This document shows positions 8,704-15,444 of a stretch of 64,000 bases of DNA, piece by piece. Numbering within the stretch: position 1 is the first letter of the stretch; each line of letters opens with the position of its first letter. Under the pieces are notes generated by a model, which searched no databases, had not been told where the DNA came from, and was given only the letters and a program-made list of their open reading frames with translations. This stretch comes from Paenibacillus marchantiae. GTDB taxonomy: Bacteria; Bacillota; Bacilli; Paenibacillales; Paenibacillaceae. The translations under genes were made by a program, and so were the position numbers. The DNA is taken from NCBI RefSeq assembly GCF_028771845.1, contig NZ_CP118270.1:4898001-4962000 (forward strand), given 5' to 3'.

Positions 8704-9675
8704 AGTTGATTCCCCTTCTCTATAAGACTGGACTAGACCCGCTAGTTCCCTCTCATAGTAAGTAAAATGAGAATCATTATCAATACCATCAACCTGCATG
8801 GATAGTGCGTTTATTTTCCGATAATCACTTGGTGTCATCTTGTAATACTTCTTAAACATCCGAAACAGATTTTTCTCATCTGTAAAACCAGATCCTGTTG
8901 CGATCTCTTTAATGGTTGCTTCTGTATGCTTCAATTCCTGACAGGCAGCCTCAATCCTTTTCTGAATGAGGTACTCCTGTAAGCTCATCCCTTCCTTCTT
9001 TTTGAACAGCCGTGTCAATTGCCCACCACTGATCCCAAACATATCGGCAATTTCTTGAAACATAATCGGCTGCATGTAATGTTTATCGAGATATATCTTG
9101 GTAGAACAGGCTGGATCTGGCTGGAGATACCGAATCTCACCGCTCTCAAAATCTCTGTATACCCCATGAACCAATTGATATAGAAAACTTTTGGCCTGCA
9201 GCTGATCCATCGCCTTGCCGCGTTTCCAACCATTCATCAACTGTTGAAACCAATCGAGTAGCAAGATAGGATTACTTGGTGTATAACCAAACTGTTGAAC
9301 GAATGGATTCACTTCCTCCAGTAATTGCTGCAGGTGCCTCTTGAAAAAAAGAGGTGATTCTGCTTTATAAAACACCATAAAGGTCTTCACAATCTCCCCT
9401 TTTGGCGAAATACTGAGCAGGCTCCCTTTCCCGCCGTGAACTAAACCGAAGCGTTCCATTGCAAATGTGGTTTCATTCAGTTGAATTTGCGCTTCTCCTC
9501 CATATGCATAGATAAACATGCTGCTAGGCATTTTGTACTGCTCCAAAGGGGTTTGGGACGCTACATTCTGAAAGCGTACATCTATTAATGTAATGATCGA
9601 ACGTGTCCAAATACGGGCCATCGTATCGATCATCTCCGGTGTAAATACCTGGCTTGCTTCTGCTTCTTCTTGCAT
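7705..9675 (-). CDS. AraC regulator fused in frame to an iron-siderophore-binding lipoprotein
   Basis: One uninterrupted 656-codon frame. Residues 1 to about 290 are an AraC regulator with its helix-turn-helix around MFQEIADMFGISGGQLTRLF and IKEIATGSGFTDEKNLFRMF. From residue 325 a complete lipoprotein begins: basic start, hydrophobic stretch and lipobox LLSAC, a Ser/Thr-rich linker, then a class III (FecB/FeuA-like) binding domain with VDYLVGDVVALGVTPLGVA. Btr of Bacillus subtilis is a known AraC/binding-domain fusion, but it has no internal signal peptide. Here an internal ATG with AGAAGGGGA ahead of it, and a Fur box still further upstream, suggest the lipoprotein is also made separately. 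Whether the full-length fusion is made is open. Confidence 0.85.
   Translation of the reverse strand: MQEEAEASQVFTPEMIDTMARIWTRSIITLIDVRFQNVASQTPLEQYKMPSSMFIYAYGGEAQIQLNETTFAMERFGLVHGGKGSLLSISPKGEIVKTFMVFYKAESPLFFKRHLQQLLEEVNPFVQQFGYTPSNPILLLDWFQQLMNGWKRGKAMDQLQAKSFLYQLVHGVYRDFESGEIRYLQPDPACSTKIYLDKHYMQPIMFQEIADMFGISGGQLTRLFKKKEGMSLQEYLIQKRIEAACQELKHTEATIKEIATGSGFTDEKNLFRMFKKYYKMTPSDYRKINALSMQVDGIDNDSHFTYYERELAGLVQSYREGESTMFGKVRSKEMILAAAMSLMFLLSACASGTPSNNGGTVNPIPAQTQQTTQSEVSDTKASEAVSQTRTISTVKGDVKVPNNPQRVVVDYLVGDVVALGVTPLGVARAARDGKEAVFANQITDSIKVAMEPEDVMTLEPDLIILAWGDENYEDLSKIAPTIYVPYGDMTTEERIHFIGDVLNKQEEAKAVLSAYAGKIEEAKLALQNAGLSDVTITMGEFSDKSNYIAGAKHAVGDLVYNELKMKAPSKVQTDIIDSDKYWGDISMEVLAAYIGDYLIAIGDTKVPTDNTVWKSLPAVQHNRIVTVGTSLSWSTDIMTSSALIDHIVNQLLTMAK
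8768..8782. promoter_or_regulatory. Fur box inside the AraC coding region
   Basis: TGAGAATCATTATCA matches the 7-1-7 Fur consensus (TGATAAT-N-ATTATCA) at all but one position. It sits 65 bases upstream of the internal lipoprotein ATG and encodes part of the linker peptide (DNDSHF) of the fusion. The position fits an iron-repressed internal promoter for the lipoprotein and permeases. Confidence 0.75.
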
Positions 9676-9722
9676 CTATCCGCGCTCCCTCATCATACTT
9701 TTTCTATATATCAACCATTGAT

Positions 9723-9743
9723 TGATATTGATTATCAATATCA
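9723..9743. promoter_or_regulatory. Fur box (perfect palindrome) upstream of the AraC-lipoprotein gene
   Basis: Arms TGATATTGAT and ATCAATATCA flank a single T in a perfect palindrome made of two overlapping 7-1-7 Fur boxes, 48 bases upstream of the AraC start. Iron repression of the whole operon is the natural reading. Confidence 0.8.
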
Positions 9744-9797
9744 TTATTCATGAGGTAAGTATATCATCATTAAGTGATATTGGGGGAGCAGGCAACG

Positions 9798-9840
9798 GAA
9801 ACTAAAAAAACTGACGTCGGTAGAGTACCGATGCCAGTTT
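9798..9840 (-). terminator. terminator-like hairpin, repeat family 2, copy P
   Basis: AACTGACGTCGGTA pairs imperfectly with TACCGATGCCAGTT around GAG; on the minus strand the stem runs into seven T residues. It lies downstream of the minus-strand TetR gene and upstream of the iron operon. Its GAAACTAAA flank and GGTAGA loop recur at 29478 and 46567, and the loop at 12204. Confidence 0.6.
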
Positions 9841-9898
9841 GCCGCCAAGGTTCTTTTTCAATGTAAACAAAATGGGAAAAGAACTTGATTCCTTATAA

Positions 9899-9953
9899 TA
9901 AAAAAGCCACTAAAATAGCGGCTTTACAGGGCATTGCTCATGTCTCTCGACAT
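9899..9953 (-). repeat. dispersed repeat family 1, copy H, with terminator hairpin
   Basis: GCCACTA pairs with TAGCGGC (one G-U type pair), with six A residues on the left that become a T run on the minus strand, so it should work as a second terminator for the TetR gene. About 14 bases further is a second small stem ATGTC-TCTC-GACAT. The same two-hairpin layout occurs at 60212 and 62459. Confidence 0.6.
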
Positions 9954-10050
9954 ATTGAGTTTATCAACATCCCCCTAAGTGCTTAGGTAATGGAGCTGGT
10001 ACCATGCGTAATTTTTATTTTACTACATACCGAATCTCTCGATATCCCCT

Positions 10051-10680
10051 TCAGAGAGCACGGTAACGCAACCCATCTACAAGCAGAGAAACAATATTTT
10101 TTGCATGCTCTATATCATCGTTGTCTACTGCCGTACTTAGGCTTGCTACCGCCCACAACAATTCATCTGGTGTAATCTTGGCACGTACTTCATCTGCAGC
10201 TGTTGCTGTTTCAATCAAAGTCTTTAGAGCTGGACTTAATTCCTCTACAAAGCAAATAGGTAAGGTTTCGTATGCCGGATCGCTAGAATGTAGAGCTGCA
10301 GCGAGTCCTCGTTTAGTTGCTATGAACTCCAAGTAACGCAACAGCCATCGCTCCAGTGCCTCAACAGGTTTATATTTATCAGCTAAGTCTACTGCAGCAT
10401 CTGCACAAGCATCGATCTCCTGACGAAAAACAGCTTCAATTAAGTCTGAACGTTGTGGAAAATGACGGTAAACAGTTCCAACCCCTACGCCAGCCTTATC
10501 CGCAATCTCACGAACTGGAGCGTCTACCCCCGAGGTTGCGAACACTGTCATTGCTGACTGGAGCAAAGCATTAATGTTGCGTTGTGCATCGGCACGCACG
10601 CTTCGAACTGTCTGCTGACGAGTCTCCAATCCTTCACTGCGATCTTCCGTTTTGTCGTTCATATAAGTTATATCCCCCAT
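10051..10680 (-). CDS. TetR/AcrR family transcriptional regulator
   Basis: 209-residue repressor-type protein. An N-terminal helix-turn-helix near 35-80 contains VREIADKAGVGVGTVYRHFP, followed by an all-helical ligand-binding region with the phrase LERWLLRYLEFIATKRGLAAAL. It is divergent from the alpha/beta hydrolase gene at 10997, and the intergenic region holds two GGAAC-N3-GTTCC palindromes around a promoter, the likely operators. Start uncertain: the ATG at 10680 or the in-frame ATG at 10662, the latter preceded by GGGGGAT. The effector is probably the hydrolase substrate or a related toxicant. Confidence 0.88.
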   Translation of the reverse strand: MGDITYMNDKTEDRSEGLETRQQTVRSVRADAQRNINALLQSAMTVFATSGVDAPVREIADKAGVGVGTVYRHFPQRSDLIEAVFRQEIDACADAAVDLADKYKPVEALERWLLRYLEFIATKRGLAAALHSSDPAYETLPICFVEELSPALKTLIETATAADEVRAKITPDELLWAVASLSTAVDNDDIEHAKNIVSLLVDGLRYRAL

Positions 10681-10874
10681 AAGTTAATTCTACATTACGT
10701 CAATGGAATTTAGCTACTGTCCTATTCTTCATATTAACAAGACATAATCATAGCTTCAAACAAAAGAGTATTCCATATTCAAATTGGACATTGAAACAGG
10801 GCCTGTAGAATCCACTCATTACATAATCCAATGTAATCTAAAATACTGTGGATGTTATAAGTTTAATAAATATC

Positions 10875-10918
10875 TTGCAAGTGGAACTTCGTTCCGTATA
10901 TAATAGGAACAACGTTCC
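10875..10918 (+). promoter_or_regulatory. promoter of the hydrolase gene bracketed by two TetR-type operators
   Basis: TTGCAA (10875-10880) and TATAAT (10899-10904), 18 bases apart, form a plausible sigma-A promoter towards the hydrolase gene. Palindromes GGAACTTCGTTCC (10883-10895) and GGAACAACGTTCC (10906-10918), centred 23 bases apart, lie inside the spacer and just past the -10. Occupancy by the divergent TetR protein would block polymerase directly. Confidence 0.7.
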
Positions 10919-10996
10919 ACTTACGTTCTACTATAGCAGAACATAGGCGAACTCATAAATATTAATTGTTTAAAGAGAAAGGAAGGGATATTTAAT

Positions 10997-11929
10997 ATGA
11001 AAATCAATATGAGCGCTCCCTCTACCATCGTCTCTGTGAAGTCGATAGCACTAAAAGCCCCAGGTCGTGGTGAGGATTTGTTAGTGAAAATATCCGCCCC
11101 AACAACTGGAGGCAATTTGCCAATTATTCTTTTCGCACACGGTAACGGATCTTCGCTTGACGGCTATAGCCCTTTGACCGACTTCTGGGCTGCTCACGGT
11201 TTCGTGGTCATTCAACCTACGTTCCTCGATTCGAGAACTGTTGGCCTTACTCATGACGATCCCCGTAAACCACGGATTTGGCGTTACCGAGTCGAGGACA
11301 TGAAGCGAATCCTCGATAATTTAGACCTTATTGAATCTGCCGTACCAGGCCTCAGTGGACGCACTGACCGAAGCCGAATAGCAGCAGCCGGACATTCCTT
11401 CGGCGGCCAAACGGCAGGAAATCTTTTGGGATTGCGAGTCCTCGACCCAGAAACTAAGAAGGACGTGGACCTGTCCGACTCACGCATCAAAGCGGGCGTG
11501 CTGTTCGCCACCGCTGGACAAGGTGGCGACAACCTGACACCGTTCGCAACCGAGAATATGCCGCACTTGAACGTGAGCTTCACGCACATGACCACGCCCA
11601 CGCTTGTGATCGTCGGGGACCAGGACTATACCCCGCAAAAGTATCAGTTGACCGTCCGCGGCCCGGAATGGATGTCCGACCCCTACTTCCTAAGCCCAGG
11701 AGCCGAGAGCCTGCTCACCTTATTCGGTGCAGAACACTCACTTGGCGGAATCCCAGGTTATGAAGTTACGGAAACAACAGATGAAAATCCAGAACATGTC
11801 GCCTTAATTCAGCTGGTCTCATGGGCTTATCTTTGTCATGCGCTGGATATTGAACATGACAGCTGGTCGGCAGTTCAAAAGACTTTGTCAGAAGATCCAA
11901 ATCCAATCGGTCGAATTGAATCCAAGTAA
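10997..11929 (+). CDS. alpha/beta hydrolase (chlorophyllase/PAF-acetylhydrolase-like esterase)
   Basis: 310-residue soluble hydrolase without a signal peptide. It has the oxyanion region ILFAHGNGSS, the nucleophile elbow GHSFGG (Ser near residue 134) and a late His in GAEHSLGG; a Gly-Asp pair in VIVGDQDYTP may supply the acid. AAGGAAGGG precedes the ATG. It is divergent from, and probably repressed by, the TetR gene. The middle of the gene (about 11380-11720) is richer in G and C at third codon positions than its neighbours, which hints at transfer. Substrate unknown. Confidence 0.82.
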   Translation: MKINMSAPSTIVSVKSIALKAPGRGEDLLVKISAPTTGGNLPIILFAHGNGSSLDGYSPLTDFWAAHGFVVIQPTFLDSRTVGLTHDDPRKPRIWRYRVEDMKRILDNLDLIESAVPGLSGRTDRSRIAAAGHSFGGQTAGNLLGLRVLDPETKKDVDLSDSRIKAGVLFATAGQGGDNLTPFATENMPHLNVSFTHMTTPTLVIVGDQDYTPQKYQLTVRGPEWMSDPYFLSPGAESLLTLFGAEHSLGGIPGYEVTETTDENPEHVALIQLVSWAYLCHALDIEHDSWSAVQKTLSEDPNPIGRIESK

Positions 11930-12135
11930 ACTTTCACAAGAGCTAGATACGCTCCTTTACCCACCTCTCACTGGGAATGGAGAGCTAGTTCCAGTGTCAA
12001 TATTTCGCTTTTTAAATACCTAGCCATCCGTATTTATCTCTTATCATGTTTGTTGTTCCACAACAATATGAACATTTTCATATGTTATGGTACTTAATGA
12101 AGGTTCTAACTGTATATCCTTCATTATTTATCGAT

Positions 12136-12165
12136 CTAATCAGGAATCGGACCTGGTTCTTATCC
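12136..12165. repeat. dispersed intergenic repeat, family 1, copy C (single unit)
   Basis: On the minus strand it reads GGATAAGAACCAGGTCCGAT followed by TCCTGATTAG, close to the second unit of copy A at 2781. The gene-free stretch 11930-12261 contains nothing else I recognise apart from the hairpin at 12204. Confidence 0.45.
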
Positions 12166-12203
12166 GATGAATAGTCCACTAAATTATCAAGTCTAAATTT
12201 AAA

Positions 12204-12240
12204 CGACGGATTCCCAGGTAGAAATACTGGGAATCCGTCG
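12204..12240. terminator. strong hairpin between convergent genes, repeat family 2, copy Q
   Basis: A perfect 14-bp stem, CGACGGATTCCCAG with CTGGGAATCCGTCG, closes on the loop GTAGAAATA; on the minus strand it is followed by TTTAAATTT. It lies between the plus-strand hydrolase and the minus-strand Imm26-like remnant. The loop resembles that of copies at 9798, 29478 and 46567. Confidence 0.6.
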
Positions 12241-12261
12241 TAAGCCTATTTTAGAATTAGC

Positions 12262-12759
12262 TTATTTAAAGGGATCCTTATGCCATGTATTATCCCCCAT
12301 TATCCTATCAATAATATGTTGTGATTCCCAAACAGCTGCGATCTCTAATCCTTCGCATTCTTTTATGTCAGCAGGTTTAATCTCACCCTTGTAATAAATT
12401 CAATACTCACCTGTAAGTTGATCAATGACACATGCAGGAGGTGGCCAAGCCTCTTCTTCATTAACAAATGGTCGGTTTTCTACTACAGGCCAATCACCTG
12501 ATTTTAGAACATCATCATAAACCCCAACAATAAATTGATAATTCTCTTGCTGCGGCTTATCCTCGAGGGTGTTTCCCATATAGTTATAGATGGCTATACT
12601 TGCATCTTTAAATCTTCTTCCAAATGCAAATATACCATTTGGCAGAGGTATGGCATATAGATCTCCCAATTTAATGCGCTTGCGTTTTGTATTTTTCAGG
12701 GTTTTCCAAACTCCTTCGTAGCAGCTTTAGAATATGCGTACTTTCCAACAGTTGTTCAT
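12262..12759 (-). pseudogene. Imm26-like immunity protein gene, disrupted
   Basis: The readable part (from a TTG at 12669) contains KLGDLYAIPLPNGIFAFGR, the N-terminal pattern of the Imm26 family of polymorphic-toxin immunity proteins. An in-frame TGA follows GEY at 12400-12402; beyond it the same frame continues for 45 codons with family-like text (KECEGLEIAAVWESQHIIDR) to a TAA at 12262. Upstream the frame stays open (YAYSKAATKEFGKTL) but has no ATG; an ATG at 12759 is one frame away. So there is one nonsense codon and probably one 5' frameshift. No cognate toxin gene is adjacent. A sequencing error is the alternative. Confidence 0.6.
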
Positions 12760-12909
12760 CTATTTGTATGATAAGTATTTGGAGCTCTCTGCCAATCTAT
12801 AAACCCGTCAGGTTCAAACCATCATACGTTTAGCTTTCTTTCCACCCAGAATTTGCACTTTCGTAACATCTAAGTCCTGATCCTAAGATTAATGAAAACA
12901 TGTATGAGA

Positions 12910-13794
12910 CTATTTCAAGGTATTCACTTGCTCACGGATCTTCTTTATAAAGTCATTTAAATCGTACTCATGTTTATGTTTCAATTTATAGCCCAAAAAT
13001 ATTTCATTCTTTACAATCATATCTCCGAAAACAACCTTAACCATGGAATTAGGCTGTTGTTGATTCAAAATATAAGTTGGAATAAGACTGATGCCCGCCC
13101 CATCTCCAATAACTCTTAATATCATATGAACATTTGGAATGATATGAACAGGTTTAATTAAGGGACGATTCCTGAAGTGTTCTCGCCAATATCTGCGTAT
13201 AATAGGTAACTCCAATCCGTAACTGATCCATTGCTGTTTCAAAAGCCATTCTTCTCGAATTATTAACTCATTACTTACAGGTACATCCAAAGAATTCGGG
13301 GCAACTAAAACAAATTGTTCTTCTAAAAGCCTGGTGTATTCAATTCCTGGAGCCAGGAATTTCTTCGAGGTGATAATCACATCTACCCGGTCTTCTTTCA
13401 GAAGCTCTAAACATTGCTCTGCATCCCCAAAATAGGCTACAGTACTTACTTCATACTCGGATAGATTACGAAGAATGATTTCGCTATACATTTCTGGGGC
13501 AGACCCTATTTTCACAACGTTCATCGTCGGAAGTGAGGTTGATTTAAGTCCCATGGTTGCTTGTTCTAAGGCCTCAATAAGTGGGGCAACTTGTGAATAC
13601 AATTCTTTTCCTCGTTCGGTTGGAATCATTTTCCGTGCAGTCCGCTTAAACAATGGTTCTCCAGTTTCAGCTTCCAGTGCAGCTAAATGTTGACTCATGG
13701 CTGGTTGAGTCATAATCCGTGCCTTCGCCGCTTCGGAGACAGAGCTATGTTTGTATATGGCAATAAAACTTCTGTACCACTCAAAATCGAGCAT
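12910..13794 (-). CDS. LysR family transcriptional regulator
   Basis: 294 residues, standard LysR length. The N-terminal winged HTH includes SSVSEAAKARIMTQPAMSQH and LEAETGEPLFKRTARKM; the rest is the periplasmic-binding-protein-like effector domain with VVKIGSAPEMYSEIILRNL. GGAGG lies eight bases before the ATG. It is divergent from the frameshifted reductase gene at 13959, and a 28-bp palindrome lies between them, so it most likely controls that gene. The effector cannot be read from sequence. Confidence 0.93.
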   Translation of the reverse strand: MLDFEWYRSFIAIYKHSSVSEAAKARIMTQPAMSQHLAALEAETGEPLFKRTARKMIPTERGKELYSQVAPLIEALEQATMGLKSTSLPTMNVVKIGSAPEMYSEIILRNLSEYEVSTVAYFGDAEQCLELLKEDRVDVIITSKKFLAPGIEYTRLLEEQFVLVAPNSLDVPVSNELIIREEWLLKQQWISYGLELPIIRRYWREHFRNRPLIKPVHIIPNVHMILRVIGDGAGISLIPTYILNQQQPNSMVKVVFGDMIVKNEIFLGYKLKHKHEYDLNDFIKKIREQVNTLK

Positions 13795-13857
13795 TAAAAC
13801 ATTCCTCCGATGTACTTAAGAGTCAATAATATGTTACCAACATACATCATACAAACA

Positions 13858-13885
13858 TATTATTATAAAATTATTTATAATAATA
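13858..13885. promoter_or_regulatory. perfect AT-rich palindrome between LysR and reductase genes
   Basis: Arms TATTATTATAAA and TTTATAATAATA (12 bp each, perfect) flank ATTA. The position, 63 bases from the LysR start and 73 from the reductase start, suits a LysR operator, but the pure A/T content means a promoter UP-type region is also possible. Confidence 0.4.
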
Positions 13886-13958
13886 ATGAAATTTCATAAT
13901 TTGATTTATGGAATTTGGTGACCTATGATAGCTTCATAACCATTAAGGAGGATTGAGA

Positions 13959-15010
13959 ATGACTAAATACAAGGCTCTTGTCGTAGGTGCAACTGGTATT
14001 ATTGGAAGCTATATTCTTGATCATTTAAGTATATTGGACGAATGGGATGCAATCGGTGTTGCAAGAAATATCCCCAAAAAGAACCCTGAACGTTATGTAA
14101 GTCTGGATTTATTAAATCCTGAATTGCTTAGGAATAAACTGGAACAAATCCGAGGCATCACTCATATCTTTTATGCTGCATATCAAGATTTCCCTGCACA
14201 ATCTCAAGAACAGCTTGATGTGAATACAAGTATGCTGGTAATGTCGTGAAAGCTGTTGAGGAGACCTCGAATTCATTGGACCGAGTTATTTTGATGCAGG
14301 GTGCAAAAGTATATGGGGTCCATCTCGGGAAATTTAAGACTCCTGCGAAAGAAAATGATCCAAGGCATCTTCCTCCAAACTTTTATTATAACCAGGAGGA
14401 TTTTTTACGAACTCACCAAAAAGGAAAGAGTTGGACTTGGACGATTCTACGCCCTGATGTCGTTGCTGGTGTATCCATTGGTAATCCAATGAGTATTGCC
14501 ATGGTTCTTGGCGTATATGCATCAATTTCCAAAGAGTTAGCCCTTCCACTTCGCTTCCCAGGTAAAGAAAATGCTTATAAAGCACTAGTCCAATTTACAG
14601 ATGCTTCTCTTCTTGCGCGAGCTTCTGAATGGGTAGCCCTTCAAAAACATACTGCACTTGAAGTTTTCAATATCACAAACGGAGACCTTTTCCGCTGGGA
14701 AGACCTTTGGCCAAAATTAGCTCAGTACTTTAAAATAGACGCTGGCCCGATACAGACGATTTCTTTGACAGAGCTAATGCCTTTACAAAAAGAAACTTGG
14801 GCCAGTATGGTTAACAAATATGATTTGCTGCAAACTCCATATGAAAAAGTTGCTGCTTGGCCATTTGGTGATTTTGTATTTGGATGCGACTATGATGTTA
14901 TTTCAGATACTACAAAAATTAAGCAATTCGGTTTTCATGAAGTGATGGATACAGAAAAAGAATTATTTGCTGTTATGGATGAACTAAAAAAACAAAAACT
15001 CATTCCCTAA
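13959..15010 (+). pseudogene. SDR-fold reductase of the VEP1/progesterone 5-beta-reductase-like (PRISE) group, frameshifted
   Basis: The first part carries the extended-SDR dinucleotide motif GATGIIGSYIL and ends early at a TGA at 14247-14249. The second part, one frame away, continues without loss as NVVKAVEETSNSLDRVILMQ, then GAKVYGVHLG and the characteristic NFYYNQEDFL. Together they give a normal-length protein of about 350 residues, so a single-base deletion near 14238-14242 explains everything. The ATG at 13959 has AAGGAGG seven bases upstream. Members of this group reduce enone or iridoid-type substrates with NADPH; the bacterial substrate is unknown. This may be a real pseudogene or a base-calling error. 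Confidence 0.75.
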
Positions 15011-15061
15011 ACTTAGTATTTCATATTACAATACAAATTCGAGTGTTTTGAGGGCGACCAA

Positions 15062-15262
15062 TTGCTGATTCCGGAAATTGTAGATGCCGATACCGATTTT
15101 CAAATGATTTCATCGATTAATATTGCGGCATTTGCCGTCATTGCCTTTAACCAGCCGGAGAAATTTACACGAGAAGTGGTTGGAATTGCCGGAGATGAAA
15201 TTTCCCTCCCATCCTTTGAAGGCCTTCTAAGAAATGTTTATACATTGGTTTACTGTCTTTAG
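15062..15262 (+). pseudogene. NmrA-like NAD(P)-binding protein fragment
   Basis: A 66-residue stretch without an ATG at the proper place. Its text, DTDFQMISSINIAAFAVIAF then EKFTREVVGIAGDEISLPSF, resembles the C-terminal half of NmrA-type SDR proteins, while the Rossmann N-terminus is absent. Just beyond, 15300-15366 reads as a further coding-like tail (VDYFDGYIPSLDPVNTGYG) of unknown origin. Both look like residues of deleted genes. Confidence 0.5.
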
Positions 15263-15372
15263 CTCTGAATAATCTCCATTCAACACTCCTCCAGTCAAGT
15301 GGACTACTTTGATGGATATATTCCCTCACTCGATCCCGTCAACACTGGCTACGGCATCCGCGCTTAGGCCGC

Positions 15373-15408
15373 AAAAAAAGAATCCAGGTGCACCCGGATT
15401 CTTTTTTT
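15373..15408. terminator. bidirectional Rho-independent terminator
   Basis: AAAAAAAGAATCC pairs with GGATTCTTTTTTT around an inner GGTGCACC. A and T runs on both sides let it serve both the plus-strand remnants and the minus-strand GH16 gene. Confidence 0.85.
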
Positions 15409-15444
15409 GCGAACAGATATATTCTTTGGGGAAAGCACCAAGCA

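Noticed and set aside
13953..14249. Treating the two reductase halves as separate small genes
   Set aside because: Neither half is a complete SDR; together they give one normal-length protein with a one-base gap, and the second half lacks a ribosome binding site.
14230..14250. Programmed ribosomal frameshift in the reductase gene
   Set aside because: No slippery heptamer or downstream structure of the usual type; an indel is simpler. The same holds for 47698 and 59640.
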